From Amycolatopsis iheyensis (lineage in GTDB: Bacteria; Actinomycetota; Actinomycetes; Mycobacteriales; Pseudonocardiaceae), in contig NZ_JAMXQV010000001.1 of the NCBI RefSeq assembly GCF_024703995.1, positions 620,001 through 684,000 of the forward strand: a stretch of 64,000 bases of DNA, given 5' to 3'. Below are positions 1-8,386 of this stretch, piece by piece (the first letter of the stretch is position 1; each line of letters begins with the position of its first letter). Below the pieces are notes generated by a model. It made no database searches. It saw only the letters and a list, made by a program, of their open reading frames with translations, and was not told where the DNA came from. Both the position numbers and the translations under genes were made by a program.

Positions 1-535
1 CCGACACCGTGACGCCCTGGGCCGCCGCGACCGGCGCGAGGGACTCCATCATGCCCTCGACGGCGAACTTCGCCGCGCAGTAGGCCTCGTTGAAGGGCTG
101 GCCGACGGCGCCGCCGATGCTGGTCACCGTGAGCACGCGGCCGCCGCTCGCGCGCAACGCCGGCATCGCGGCCTTCGTCGTCTCGACGACGCCGAAGAAG
201 TTGACCTCCATGGTCGCGCGTACCGCGGAGACCGGCTCCTGCTCGATCGTGCCGACGTGGCCCGCCCCGGCGTTGTTGACCAGGACGTCGAGCCGGCCGT
301 AGTCGGCCAGGACGCCCTCGAAGGCAGCCCGCACCGACGCGGCGTCGGTGACGTCCAGCGGGCGGATGTCCAGCTCGACGCCGGCTTCGGCGGCCGCTTC
401 GCGCAGGCGGTCGGCCCGGGCGGGATCGCGCAGCGTGGCGACCGTGGTGAAGCCCGCGCGGGCGGCCTGGACGGCCGTGGCGAGGCCGATGCCCGTGGAC
501 GTGCCGGTGATCAGGGCGACGCGGGTGCTGCTCAT
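1..535 (-). CDS. SDR-family oxidoreductase (3' end outside window)
   Basis: NAD(P)-dependent short-chain dehydrogenase/reductase, substrate unknown. About 178 residues are visible; the C-terminus lies beyond base 1. Seen in the translation: the N-terminal cofactor motif TGTSTGIG (residues 10-17), a central LVNNAG near residue 85, and the catalytic Y152-x3-K156 in AYCAAK preceded by a Ser in VTSIGG. The ATG at 535 has a GAGG about 7 nt upstream. The gene is divergent from the MarR regulator at 642, and two near-identical 18-bp repeats lie between them, so it is probably that regulator's target. The family includes broad-range carbonyl reductases; nothing here names a substrate. Confidence 0.9.
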   Translation of the reverse strand, partial: MSSTRVALITGTSTGIGLATAVQAARAGFTTVATLRDPARADRLREAAAEAGVELDIRPLDVTDAASVRAAFEGVLADYGRLDVLVNNAGAGHVGTIEQEPVSAVRATMEVNFFGVVETTKAAMPALRASGGRVLTVTSIGGAVGQPFNEAYCAAKFAVEGMMESLAPVAAAQGVTVS

Positions 536-567
536 GGCGGGACCTCGATGTGGTTCAGGTGGGTTAT

Positions 568-623
568 GGTTAATGTAGTGAACTAAAACGACTATAGGCA
601 TGGATGGTTCATGCAGTCAACTA
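568..623. promoter_or_regulatory. Twin direct-repeat operator in the SDR/marR divergent region
   Basis: Two 18-bp copies, GGTTAATGTAGTGAACTA (568-585) and GGTTCATGCAGTCAACTA (606-623), match at 15 of 18 positions and are 38 bp apart. They lie in the AT-richest part of the 106-bp gap between the divergent SDR and MarR genes. The placement suggests binding sites for the adjacent MarR protein, repressing both directions. The repeat is seen directly; the regulator is inferred. Confidence 0.5.
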
Positions 624-629
624 TCGGCT

Positions 630-635
630 TACACT
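630..635 (+). promoter_or_regulatory. -10 box of marR, leaderless transcript likely
   Basis: TACACT lies 6 nt before the ATG at 642, so transcription should start at or next to the start codon. There is no properly spaced Shine-Dalgarno sequence. The second operator copy (606-623) covers the -35 region. Confidence 0.5.
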
Positions 636-641
636 AGGTCG

Positions 642-1061
642 ATGACCATTGACCCGATCACCGACGAGGTCGTCGCCCTGCTCGCGCGGATCGTCGACCG
701 GTTCGTCGACTCCTACGAGTCCGCGGCGGCCGCGCAGGGGCTGACGACGGTCCAGGCCAAGGTGCTCCAGGCGCTGGACGAGCCGCTGCCGATGCACCGG
801 ATCGCCGAGAAGCTGAACTCCGAGCGGTCCAACGTGACGGGGATCATCGACCGGCTCGAAGCGCGTGGGCTCGTCGAGCGCCGGGCGGACCAGCGGGACC
901 GGCGGATCAAGAACATCGTGGCCACGCCCGCGGGCGCCGTGCTGGGCCGGAACTTCCGGCGGTCGCTGGGCTTCGCCGCCGAGCCGCTGGCCGCGCTCGA
1001 CCCCGCGGACCGCGTTCAGCTGCGCGACCTGCTGACGCGCATGGTCGACGTCGAAGCGTGA
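642..1061 (+). CDS. MarR-family transcriptional regulator
   Basis: A 139-residue winged-helix regulator of usual MarR length. The DNA-binding part spans about residues 48-95: MHRIAEKLNSERSNVTGIID is the recognition-helix region and DQRDRR is the wing with its typical Asp/Arg pattern. I chose the ATG at 642 rather than the in-frame ATG at 600 because MTIDPITDEV begins the conserved N-terminal helix and a -10 box sits just upstream. It is divergent from an SDR gene with twin operator-like repeats between them, so autoregulation and control of the SDR gene are likely. The inducing ligand is unknown. Confidence 0.85.
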   Translation: MTIDPITDEVVALLARIVDRFVDSYESAAAAQGLTTVQAKVLQALDEPLPMHRIAEKLNSERSNVTGIIDRLEARGLVERRADQRDRRIKNIVATPAGAVLGRNFRRSLGFAAEPLAALDPADRVQLRDLLTRMVDVEA

Positions 1062-1072
1062 CAGGTCCGCCT

Positions 1073-1088
1073 GGCGGGAAACCCCGCC
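1073..1088 (+). terminator. Small hairpin after marR
   Basis: GGCGGG-aaac-CCCGCC, 12 nt after the stop codon. The stem is short and lacks a T run, so this is a weak terminator call. Confidence 0.3.
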
Positions 1089-1153
1089 TGGTGGATTGGT
1101 CGCCGTTCGCCCGCGGAGTAGCTTTCGGGAGAGTGAACTTAGGCTGCCCTCTA

Positions 1154-1181
1154 TTGCACATATGCGCATCCGACTATATGT
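1154..1181 (+). promoter_or_regulatory. Promoter and inverted-repeat operator of the CDF exporter
   Basis: A -35-like TTGCAC (1154-1159) and a -10-like TATATG (1175-1180) flank a 24-bp element that starts ACATAT (1158-1163) and ends ATATGT (1176-1181). An inverted repeat spanning the spacer is typical of metal-responsive ArsR/SmtB or MerR control, which suits a metal exporter. No regulator gene is adjacent, so the binding protein is unknown. Confidence 0.4.
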
Positions 1182-1215
1182 TTGGCCTCGACAGCGCACC
1201 GCGAACGGAGGCGGA

Positions 1216-2136
1216 ATGGGACACGGCCACGGACACGGGCACACGAGCGCGCCGGCGAGCGCGTCGGGCCGGTACGTGCGGAGCCTGACCATCGCCCTGG
1301 CCATCGGCGCCGGCTTCATGGTGCTCGAGTTCGTCGTCGGCTTCACGACCGGCTCGCTGGCCCTGATCTCGGACGCGGCCCACATGTTCACCGACGTGCT
1401 CGGGGTCGGCATGGCGCTGGCCGCGATCGTCCTGGCGCGGCGCTCCGGCCCCACGGTCAGCCGCACCTTCGGGCTCTACCGCGCCGAGGTGCTGGCCGCG
1501 CTGGCCAACGCCGTCCTGCTGTTCGGCGTCGCGGGGTACGTGCTGTTCGAGGCGATCGGCCGGATCAGCGACCCGCCGGCGGTGCCCGGCCTGCCGGTGC
1601 TGCTCGCCGCGACCGCCGGCCTCGCGGCCAACATCGTGTCGTTCGCGGTGCTGCGCTCGGGCGCGAAGGAGAGCCTCAACGTCCGCGGCGCGTACCTCGA
1701 GGTGCTGGCCGACCTGATCGGTTCGGTCGGTGTGCTGGTCAGCGGCGCGCTGACGCTGCTGACGGGCTGGCGCTACGCCGACCCGATCATCGGTGTCGCG
1801 ATCGGGCTGTTCGTGCTGCCCCGCACGTGGACGCTGGCCCGCCGCGCGCTGCGCATCCTCTTCCAGCACGCGCCGCAGGGCGTCGACGTCGGCGCGATCA
1901 ACGCCGAGCTGGCCGCGCTGCCGGGCGTCGCGGACGTGCACGACCTGCACGTCTGGACGCTGACGTCGGGCATGGAGGTGGCTTCGGCGCACCTGACCCT
2001 CGCGCCGCCCGCGCAGCAGTCGGACGTGCTCACCGAAGCGCAGAACCTGCTGGCGTCGCGCTACGCGATCGAGCACGCGACGCTGCAGGTCGAGGCGCCG
2101 CAGTGCGCCCGGCGGTGCCAAGAGCTCTCGTGGTGA
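1216..2136 (+). CDS. Cation diffusion facilitator (CzcD/ZitB-like metal exporter)
   Basis: Inner-membrane proton-coupled divalent metal exporter of 306 residues. It has the His-rich N-terminus GHGHGHGH (residues 2-9), six predicted TM helices and a C-terminal cytoplasmic domain ending in a Cys/Arg-rich tail. TM2 carries the metal-site residues H56 and D60 (SDAAHMFTD). In TM5 the matching motif reads EVLAD, giving E162 and D166, where zinc-type CDFs usually have HxxxD. That may alter metal preference; Zn, Cd and Mn remain possible. The ATG at 1216 has GGAGG 4 nt upstream. The upstream promoter carries an inverted repeat. Confidence 0.9.
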   Translation: MGHGHGHGHTSAPASASGRYVRSLTIALAIGAGFMVLEFVVGFTTGSLALISDAAHMFTDVLGVGMALAAIVLARRSGPTVSRTFGLYRAEVLAALANAVLLFGVAGYVLFEAIGRISDPPAVPGLPVLLAATAGLAANIVSFAVLRSGAKESLNVRGAYLEVLADLIGSVGVLVSGALTLLTGWRYADPIIGVAIGLFVLPRTWTLARRALRILFQHAPQGVDVGAINAELAALPGVADVHDLHVWTLTSGMEVASAHLTLAPPAQQSDVLTEAQNLLASRYAIEHATLQVEAPQCARRCQELSW

Positions 2137-2139
2137 CCC

Positions 2140-2164
2140 GCCGGATCGGTAACACCGGTCCGGC
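2140..2164 (+). terminator. Stem-loop after the CDF gene
   Basis: GCCGGATCGGT (2140-2150), loop AAC, ACCGGTCCGGC (2154-2164): an 11-bp stem with one wobble pair, 4 nt after the CDF stop. There is no T run. It probably marks the boundary before the amyloid-motif gene pair. Confidence 0.4.
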
Positions 2165-2205
2165 TCCGGGAGACTCCTCCGGGGAAACGACGGCGGGAGT
2201 GTGCG

Positions 2206-2544
2206 GTGGCGATCGAGGCTGTGGAGCTGGTGGTGACCGCGCTGGCGGCGGGCGCGGCCGCGGGTGCGAAGGAAACGGCGACAGCGGCGGTGAAGGACGC
2301 GTACGCGGGCTTGAAGTCCGGCGTGCTGCGCCTCGTCGGGCGTGACGAGCTGCCGGAAGACCCCGACGAGCTGGCGGAGGAGCTGTCCTCGGCCGAGGTG
2401 ACCGAAGAGGTGGTCGAGGCCGCGCGGGCCGTGCTGCGCGAGGTGGACCCGGACGGCGCTCGCGCGGGGAAGTACAACGTCACGGTCACCGATTCGAAGG
2501 GTGTGCAGATCGGTGACGGCAACACGATGAACCTGAACTTCTGA
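2206..2544 (+). CDS. RHIM-like amyloid-motif effector (candidate Bell-type death protein)
   Basis: A small protein of 112 residues. Residues 1-45 form a strongly helical, Ala/Val-rich segment ([16 protein letters not shown] at its start) that could insert in a membrane. Residues 48-82 are acidic helix. The C-terminus ends in VQIGDGNTM (residues 100-108), which fits the RHIM core [VI]-Q-[VILC]-G-x-x-N-x-M exactly. Placement of such a motif at the end of a short helical domain is the layout of bacterial amyloid-signalling effectors (Bell domain) and fungal HET-S/HELL proteins. Their known mode is templated fibril formation followed by membrane damage. GTG 2206 has GGGAG 6 nt upstream. The next gene starts 1 nt after the stop and carries the matching motif. 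The killing function is inferred. Confidence 0.75.
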   Translation: MAIEAVELVVTALAAGAAAGAKETATAAVKDAYAGLKSGVLRLVGRDELPEDPDELAEELSSAEVTEEVVEAARAVLREVDPDGARAGKYNVTVTDSKGVQIGDGNTMNLNF

Positions 2545-2545
2545 C

Positions 2546-4963
2546 GTGCCCCCGGACGCGCCGCGGATCCACGTCACCGGGAGCCGCGGTGTCCAGATCG
2601 GCGACGGCAACACCCTGCACGTCCACCCGCGGGTCGCGTGGGGGTCGCTGTGGCCGGAACGCGAACCGTCGGCGCGGCGGGTGTTCCTGAGCCACACGAG
2701 CGAGCTGCGCGCGTTGCCGGAGCCACGCTCGTTCGTGGCGGCGGCGGAGTCGGCGGTCGCGCGGGCCGGTGACGCGGTGGCCGACATGGCCTACTTCACG
2801 GCCCGGAACGTCTCGCCGGAGCAGGTGGACCAGGAGAAACTGGCGGAGGCGGACGTCTACGTGCTGATCGCCGGGTTCCACTACGGCAGCCTGGTGCGCG
2901 ACGTCTCCTACACGGAGCAGGAGTTCCAGACGGCGACCGACCACGGCATGCCGCGGCTGGTGTTCGTCGTCGGTGAGGAGACGGTGGGGCCGGCCGCGTT
3001 GTTCCGGGACCTGCGGCACGGGCCCCGGCAGGAGGCGTTCCGGCAGCGGTTGCTGGAGAGCGGGCTCACCGTCACCACGGTGTGTTCGCCCGACCAGCTG
3101 GAGACGGCGCTCCTGCAGGCGCTGACCGAGCTGCCGCGGTCGCAGCAGGCGTCGATGCCGGCCGGCCGGATCTGGGGCATCCCGGCGCGGACGGTGGAGT
3201 TCACCGGGCGGGAGCAGCTGCTGTCGGGGCTGCGCTCGGCGTTGTGCGCCGGTGAGCCGGCGGTGGTGCACGGCATGGGCGGCGTCGGCAAGACGACGGT
3301 GGCGTCGGTGTACGCCGACCGGTTCAGCGGGGACTACGACGTCGCGTGGTGGGTCCCGTCGGAGGACCCGGACCTGATCGCGGGCCGGCTCGCCGACCTG
3401 GCCCGCACGCTCGACCTGACGACGGACCAGGACTCGACCGACACGGCACTGGCCCGGCTGCGGGGCGTGCTGCGCACGCGGGGGCGGTGGCTGCTGGTCT
3501 TCGACAACGCCGTGAACGCGGCGGCGCTGCAGCCGTTCCTGCCGGGCGGGGACGGGCACGTGATCATCACGTCGCGCAACCCGAACTGGGCGGGGATCGC
3601 GACGGCGTTGCCGGTGCGGGAGTTCGCGCGGTCGGAGTCGGTGCAGCTGCTGCAGTCGCGGCTGCCCTCGCTGGGGGACGCGGACGCCGATCGGATGGCC
3701 GACGCGCTCGGTGACCTGCCGCTGGCTGTCGACCAGGCGGCTTGGCTGCTCGCCGGGAACGGCTGGTCGGCGGATACGTATCTCGGATTGCTGGCGCAGC
3801 GGACCGAGGAGTTGCTGGATCGGCATGAGGAGACCAACGGGTATCCGACTTCGGTGGCTGCGGCTTGGACTTTGTCGTTCGAGCAGTTGGGGCAGGATCA
3901 TCCTGCGGCGTTGCTTGCGTTGACGTTTGTCGCTTGGTTGGCTCCGGAGCCTGTGCCGCTGACTTTGTTGAAGCACGGGCCTGATGAGCTGGCGGCTGTC
4001 GTGGGTGATCCGCTGGCGTTCGCGGATGTGATGGGTGTGTTGAGGGTGCGTGGCATGGCTGATGTCACGGCCACCACGGTGCAGCTGCACCGGGTTCCGG
4101 CGGCGTTGCTGCGGGCCCGCACCAAGGATGATGGCTGGTCCGCGACAGTTGTCCGAGCGATGAATGCGGGGCGCCCCGAAGATCCCTGGAACAACCCGCC
4201 GTCATGGCCGCTTTGGCGATCGTTGCTGCCTCATTTCCTCGCTGTGACCGATGCTTCGCGCGATGTTCAAGCCGCGACTGGAACAGTCGTCGAAATCCTC
4301 GACTGCACGTCTTCCTACTTTCGCAGCCGAGGTGACTGCCGAAGTGCGCTGCCCTTAAGCAAACGGAGCTACGAGTCAAGCCGGGACCTGAATGGGGATG
4401 ATCACCTCAGCACCCTGATCTCCGCCAGCAACTTCGCGGCCTTGCTCGCCGATCTCGGCCGATACCAGCAGGCCCTTGAGCTGATCGAAGACAATTTCAG
4501 ACGCCGCAGGCGGCTTTTCGGGCAGGACCACCGTGCCACCCTGGCCGCGGCCAACGGCGTCGTTGCCGTCCTCACACATCTGGGCGATCTGCAGCGTGCT
4601 CATGTGCTCGGCGAAGACATCCTCGCTCGTCGTAAACGTGTTCTCGGCGAGGACCATCCCGATACGCTCGTCTCGGCCAACAATCTCGCGATCTGCTTGG
4701 CTGAGCTGGGCGAACACCAAGCGGCCTACGAGATCGACAAAGACACCTTAGCCCGGCGCAAACGCATCTTGGGCGAGGACCATCCCTATACACTCGCTTC
4801 GGGCTACAACCTCGGTGTCAGCCTCGAGAATCTCGGTGAAAACGAGCGTTCCCGCGAAATACACCAAGATGTTCTCGCCCGTCGCGAACGAGTGCTTGGC
4901 GAGGACCACCCTGATACTCGCAAATCCGCCGTGGCGCTTGCCGCCGTCGAAGAGGAAACCTAA
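2546..4963 (+). CDS. NLR-like receptor: RHIM-like motif, DUF4062, NB-ARC, TPR
   Basis: An 805-residue STAND ATPase. In order: RHIM-like motif VQIGDGNTL at residues 16-24; a DUF4062 domain, about 45-155, opening [15 protein letters not shown] with Walker [10 protein letters not shown] (243-251, Lys249), Walker B LLVFD (316-320), an IITSR sensor and a DLPLAVDQA motif; then TPR repeats (about 611-790) built on EDHPDT-type units. The GTG start is 1 nt after the effector stop, so translation is probably coupled. TPR recognition would trigger NB-ARC oligomerisation and nucleate the effector through the shared motif; that is inference from the family. From about 3770 the codons become less GC3-rich and the TPR units are nearly identical, which suggests a recombined sensor end. 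The stop codon overlaps that of the convergent DUF305 gene. Confidence 0.85.
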   Translation: MPPDAPRIHVTGSRGVQIGDGNTLHVHPRVAWGSLWPEREPSARRVFLSHTSELRALPEPRSFVAAAESAVARAGDAVADMAYFTARNVSPEQVDQEKLAEADVYVLIAGFHYGSLVRDVSYTEQEFQTATDHGMPRLVFVVGEETVGPAALFRDLRHGPRQEAFRQRLLESGLTVTTVCSPDQLETALLQALTELPRSQQASMPAGRIWGIPARTVEFTGREQLLSGLRSALCAGEPAVVHGMGGVGKTTVASVYADRFSGDYDVAWWVPSEDPDLIAGRLADLARTLDLTTDQDSTDTALARLRGVLRTRGRWLLVFDNAVNAAALQPFLPGGDGHVIITSRNPNWAGIATALPVREFARSESVQLLQSRLPSLGDADADRMADALGDLPLAVDQAAWLLAGNGWSADTYLGLLAQRTEELLDRHEETNGYPTSVAAAWTLSFEQLGQDHPAALLALTFVAWLAPEPVPLTLLKHGPDELAAVVGDPLAFADVMGVLRVRGMADVTATTVQLHRVPAALLRARTKDDGWSATVVRAMNAGRPEDPWNNPPSWPLWRSLLPHFLAVTDASRDVQAATGTVVEILDCTSSYFRSRGDCRSALPLSKRSYESSRDLNGDDHLSTLISASNFAALLADLGRYQQALELIEDNFRRRRRLFGQDHRATLAAANGVVAVLTHLGDLQRAHVLGEDILARRKRVLGEDHPDTLVSANNLAICLAELGEHQAAYEIDKDTLARRKRILGEDHPYTLASGYNLGVSLENLGENERSREIHQDVLARRERVLGEDHPDTRKSAVALAAVEEET

Positions 4964-5673
4964 GCCGGCAGTGGCTGGGCTCCGCGCCCGGAAAGCATCA
5001 GCTTGATCTGGTCCATCTCCGCACCCTGCGAAATCAGAATACTGTTCACCAACGCCTTCAACGCCGGCAGCGAAGAATGCGCCGCGGCATACTGAGCCAT
5101 CGACGTCCCACCCTCATGATGCCGCAGCATCAACTGCAGGAAGTACACGTCGAACTCCCGCCCGGACAACGAGCGCAGCTTCGACAGCTCCTTGTCAGTC
5201 GCCATGCCCGGCATCAGCGCTCCACCGGAAGGGTTCACCGACGACGGCGCCGACATGCCGCCGTGGCCCTGCATCGGCTCCGTCATCCAGCCCATCGGGG
5301 CGCCGATCGCCTGCTCCGGCTGGTCCCACAGCATGAGCCAGCCCTTCATGCGGCCGACCTGCTCGAGCTGCGTGCGCTCGATGTCGAACGCCAGCTGCTT
5401 GATCTGCGGGTCGGTCGTGCGGTCGCGGGCGATGCCCGCCATCGTGACCGCCTGCAGGTGGTGCGTCGACATGTCCTGGGCGAAGCCGACCTCGACCGAA
5501 CCGCGGGCCGGGGTCGCGGTGGACCCCGGGTCGTCGACGGCGCGGGTGAGGAACATGCCCGCCGCGCCGCCGATGAGCAGGACCGCCAGCAGCGCGCCGC
5601 CGATGATCACCCAGCGGGACCACGTCGGCTGCTCGGGGACCTCTTCGGTGTCGAGGTCGGCTTCGGACGTCAC
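4960..5673 (-). CDS. Membrane-anchored DUF305 protein
   Basis: 237 residues: an acidic cytoplasmic N-terminus, one TM helix (about 21-43) and an extracytoplasmic DUF305 domain. The two family His pairs are seen, H71-H72 in STHHLQAV and H185-H186 in LRHHEGG, with many Met residues between. DUF305 folds like a ferritin-type helical bundle and is often linked to copper or other metals; the role is unproven. The GTG start overlaps the stop of the upstream DUF3105 gene by 4 nt, so the two are one operon. The 3' end meets the NLR gene convergently with overlapping stop codons. Confidence 0.85.
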   Translation of the reverse strand: MTSEADLDTEEVPEQPTWSRWVIIGGALLAVLLIGGAAGMFLTRAVDDPGSTATPARGSVEVGFAQDMSTHHLQAVTMAGIARDRTTDPQIKQLAFDIERTQLEQVGRMKGWLMLWDQPEQAIGAPMGWMTEPMQGHGGMSAPSSVNPSGGALMPGMATDKELSKLRSLSGREFDVYFLQLMLRHHEGGTSMAQYAAAHSSLPALKALVNSILISQGAEMDQIKLMLSGRGAQPLPA

Positions 5674-6506
5674 TTGGTCGGAGTGGCCGAAGGGGCGGAC
5701 GCCGGGGCCGACTGCGGCATGCCCTGCTCACCCTGGGCCTGGGCGCTGCCCTTGTAGTCCATCGGCTTCGCGTCCGGACCCGGCTTCGACGGGTCGAACG
5801 GCGGCGGGTTGTCCGGGTCGAACGAGCCCGGGACCGCGTCGCAGGACGCGCCGACCTCCGGGTACACCCCGTTCGGGTTGCTCCGCAGCGCCGCGATGAA
5901 CTCGTCGATGCGGGCGTCGTTGGCGTCGTCCAGCTTCAGCTGGTGCCCCCACGACTGCAGCGAGATCGGCTTGTCGAGGCCCGGGTACGGCGACATCATC
6001 GTGAACGGCTTGTCCTTGACGCGCACGCTCAGCAGGTTCAGCGCGTCGCCGGTGACCTGCTGCGGGTTGTAGGCGATCCAGACGGAGCCGTGCTCGAGCG
6101 CGTGCACCATGTTCTCGGTGCGGACCGCGGTCGGGTACACGACGCCGGTGCAGGTGGCCCACGTCTGGTCGTGCGGGCCGCCGAACGGCGGGGTCTTGTC
6201 GTAGGCGACGCGCTCGGTCGGCAGCACGTGCACGCTGCCGGTGTAGTTGGCCGTCACCACGCCGGGGATGCGCTTGGACGGGTCCGGGTCGGACGCGGTC
6301 GGCGCGAACGAGGCGGCCGCCGCCTCGCGGCCGGCCTGGTCACGCTTCGGCGCGGACTTCACCATGTAGTAGGTGATCACGGCGCCGAGCAGGGCGACGA
6401 TGGCCACGACGGCGATGATCGTGCCCCAGGGCGTGCCCTTCTTGCTCACCACGGAGCCGCGGGCCGCCTTCACCGCACCCTTTTTCCGAGTTGTCCCGTT
6501 CGCCAT
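5670..6506 (-). CDS. Membrane-anchored DUF3105 protein
   Basis: 278 residues. A Lys/Arg-rich N-terminus is followed by one TM helix (about 27-48) and an extracytoplasmic DUF3105 domain containing [17 protein letters not shown] and a C-terminal [16 protein letters not shown] region. The tail is Pro/Ala-rich and disordered. DUF3105 proteins have no established activity; conserved His residues suggest metal binding. It is first in a two-gene operon with the DUF305 gene (4-nt overlap). The two families are often paired in actinobacteria, so a joint metal or redox role at the cell surface is plausible. Confidence 0.85.
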   Translation of the reverse strand: MANGTTRKKGAVKAARGSVVSKKGTPWGTIIAVVAIVALLGAVITYYMVKSAPKRDQAGREAAAASFAPTASDPDPSKRIPGVVTANYTGSVHVLPTERVAYDKTPPFGGPHDQTWATCTGVVYPTAVRTENMVHALEHGSVWIAYNPQQVTGDALNLLSVRVKDKPFTMMSPYPGLDKPISLQSWGHQLKLDDANDARIDEFIAALRSNPNGVYPEVGASCDAVPGSFDPDNPPPFDPSKPGPDAKPMDYKGSAQAQGEQGMPQSAPASAPSATPTK

Positions 6507-6556
6507 GGCTCCCGCGTTCTCCCTCTGGTGGCTGCGGACGGATTCCCGCCCGGGCC

Positions 6557-6562
6557 AGTGTA
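6557..6562 (-). promoter_or_regulatory. -10 box of the DUF3105-DUF305 operon
   Basis: TACACT on the minus strand, about 50 nt before the ATG at 6506. A convincing -35 box is not seen at standard spacing. Confidence 0.35.
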
Positions 6563-6612
6563 GAGACCGGCCGTCTGATCACCGTTAACGCCTCACGCGG
6601 ATGCTGTGTCAA

Positions 6613-6656
6613 CCGAGGCTTCGCCTCGGGCCGGGGGCTCCGCCACCCGGACCCCC
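6613..6656. repeat. Palindromic intergenic segment before argS
   Basis: CCGAGGC-ttc-GCCTCGG (6613-6629) is followed by a second hairpin pairing GGGGG (6633-6637) with CCCCC (6652-6656). It lies between divergent genes, so it is not a terminator. A related string, CGGGCCGGGGGCTC, recurs near 21720. It resembles the small palindromic repeats of actinomycete intergenic regions. Confidence 0.35.
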
Positions 6657-6714
6657 GAAGAGCGGGTGTCGTGACCTTGCCGAGACCGCTGCGAGCGCCC
6701 CACCAGGGCACACC

Positions 6715-6720
6715 TAGAAT
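6715..6720 (+). promoter_or_regulatory. -10 box of argS, leaderless transcript likely
   Basis: TAGAAT ends 7 nt before the GTG at 6728, which would put the transcript start on the start codon. No Shine-Dalgarno sequence precedes the gene. Confidence 0.5.
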
Positions 6721-6727
6721 TCGACGA

Positions 6728-8383
6728 GTGACTCCCGCCGCTCTCGCCGACCTGGTCCGCAGCTCCGCCGTGCAGGTGCTCGCCGCACGCGGCATCGACG
6801 ACGCCGTGCTGCCGGAGCAGGTGACCATCGAACGCCCGCGCAACCCCGACCACGGCGACTACGCGACGAACCTGGCCCTGCAGGTGGCCAAGAAGGCCGG
6901 CCTCAAACCGCGCGACTTCGCCGAGGCGCTCGCCGAAGCGGTTTCGGCCGACGACGGCGTCGCCTCCGCCGAGGTGGCCGGCCCCGGCTTCCTCAACTTT
7001 CGCCTGGCCGCCGCCGCGCAGGGCGACATCGTGCGCCAGGTGCTCGACGCCGGCGCCGCGTTCGGCCGCGGTGACGCGCTGGCCGGCACGAAGATCAACC
7101 TCGAGTTCGTCTCGGCGAACCCGACCGGCCCGATCCACCTGGGCGGCACCCGCTGGGCCGCGGTCGGCGACGCGCTGGGCCGCGTGCTCGGCGCGCAGGG
7201 CGGCGAGGTCACCCGCGAGTACTACTTCAACGACGCCGGCGCCCAGATCGACCGGTTCGTCCGGTCCCTGATCGCCGCCGCGAAGGGCGAGCCCGCGCCG
7301 GAGGACGGCTACGCGGGCGGCTACATCAACGACATCGCCGCCGAGGTCATCAAGGCCGAGCCGAGCGCGCTGTCGCTGCCCGAAGAGCAGCGCCACGAGA
7401 CGTTCCGCCGGATCGGCATCAACCTGATGTTCGGCGAGATCAAGCAGAGCCTGCACGAGTTCGGCACCGACTTCGACGTCTTCTTCCACGAGAACTCGCT
7501 CCACGAGTCCGGCGCGGTCGCCGCCGCCGTCCAGGAGCTGAAGGACTCCGGGAACCTCTACTTCGAAGACGGCGCCTGGTGGCTGAAGTCGAAGGAGTAC
7601 GGCGACGACAAGGACCGCGTCGTCATCAAGCAGGACGGCAACCCGGCCTACATCGCCGGCGACCTGGCCTACTTCAAGGACAAGCGCAACCGCGGCTTCG
7701 ACCTGTGCATCTACATGCTCGGCGCGGACCACCACGGCTACATCGCCCGCCTCAAGGCCGCCGCCGCCGCGTTCGGCGACGACCCGGCCACGGTCGAGGT
7801 GCTGATCGGCCAGATGGTCAACCTGGTCAGCGACGGCAAGCCGGTGCGGATGTCCAAGCGCGCGGGCACCGTGATCACCATGGAGGACCTGGTCGAGGCC
7901 GTCGGCGTCGACCCGGCCCGCTACGAGCTGATCCGCTACTCCGTGGACTCCACTTTGGACGTCGACCTGGACCTGCTGCGCAAGCACTCCAACGACAACC
8001 CGGTCTACTACGTCCAGTACGCCCACGCGCGGCTGGCGTCCCTGCAGCGCAACGCCGCCGATCTCGGCATCAAGTCCGGTTCGGACGTCGATTTCGGACT
8101 GCTGACCCTGCCCGCCGAGGGCGACCTGATCCGCACCATCGGCGAGTTCCCGGAAACCGTGCGCCGCGCCGCCGAAATGCGGGAGCCGCACCGGATCGCG
8201 CGCTACCTCGAAGAACTCGCGGGCGCTTACCACAAGTTCTACACCGTGGGCCGCGTGCTGCCCATGGGCGACGAAGAGGCGACCCCTCTGACGCACGCCC
8301 GGCTCGCGCTCTGCGAAGCCGCCAGCCAGGTGCTGGCGAACGGCCTCGCGCTCCTCGGTGTCTCCGCTCCGGAACGGATGTAA
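6728..8383 (+). CDS. argS: Arginyl-tRNA synthetase
   Basis: Class I synthetase charging tRNA-Arg, 551 residues, normal length. The N-terminal Add-1 domain includes [16 protein letters not shown]. The HIGH-type signature appears as PTGPIHLGG, and the KMSKS-type loop as [11 protein letters not shown]-terminal DALR anticodon-binding domain follows ([19 protein letters not shown] at the end). I chose GTG 6728 because it begins the conserved N-terminus and a -10 box lies exactly 7 nt upstream. lysA follows after 3 nt; argS-lysA co-transcription is known in corynebacteria and likely here. Confidence 0.97.
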   Translation: MTPAALADLVRSSAVQVLAARGIDDAVLPEQVTIERPRNPDHGDYATNLALQVAKKAGLKPRDFAEALAEAVSADDGVASAEVAGPGFLNFRLAAAAQGDIVRQVLDAGAAFGRGDALAGTKINLEFVSANPTGPIHLGGTRWAAVGDALGRVLGAQGGEVTREYYFNDAGAQIDRFVRSLIAAAKGEPAPEDGYAGGYINDIAAEVIKAEPSALSLPEEQRHETFRRIGINLMFGEIKQSLHEFGTDFDVFFHENSLHESGAVAAAVQELKDSGNLYFEDGAWWLKSKEYGDDKDRVVIKQDGNPAYIAGDLAYFKDKRNRGFDLCIYMLGADHHGYIARLKAAAAAFGDDPATVEVLIGQMVNLVSDGKPVRMSKRAGTVITMEDLVEAVGVDPARYELIRYSVDSTLDVDLDLLRKHSNDNPVYYVQYAHARLASLQRNAADLGIKSGSDVDFGLLTLPAEGDLIRTIGEFPETVRRAAEMREPHRIARYLEELAGAYHKFYTVGRVLPMGDEEATPLTHARLALCEAASQVLANGLALLGVSAPERM

Positions 8384-8386
8384 GAA

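Noticed and set aside
1138..1153. TTAGGCTGCCCT resembling a DtxR/IdeR iron box before the CDF gene
   Set aside because: Only one half fits; the second half of the palindrome is missing.
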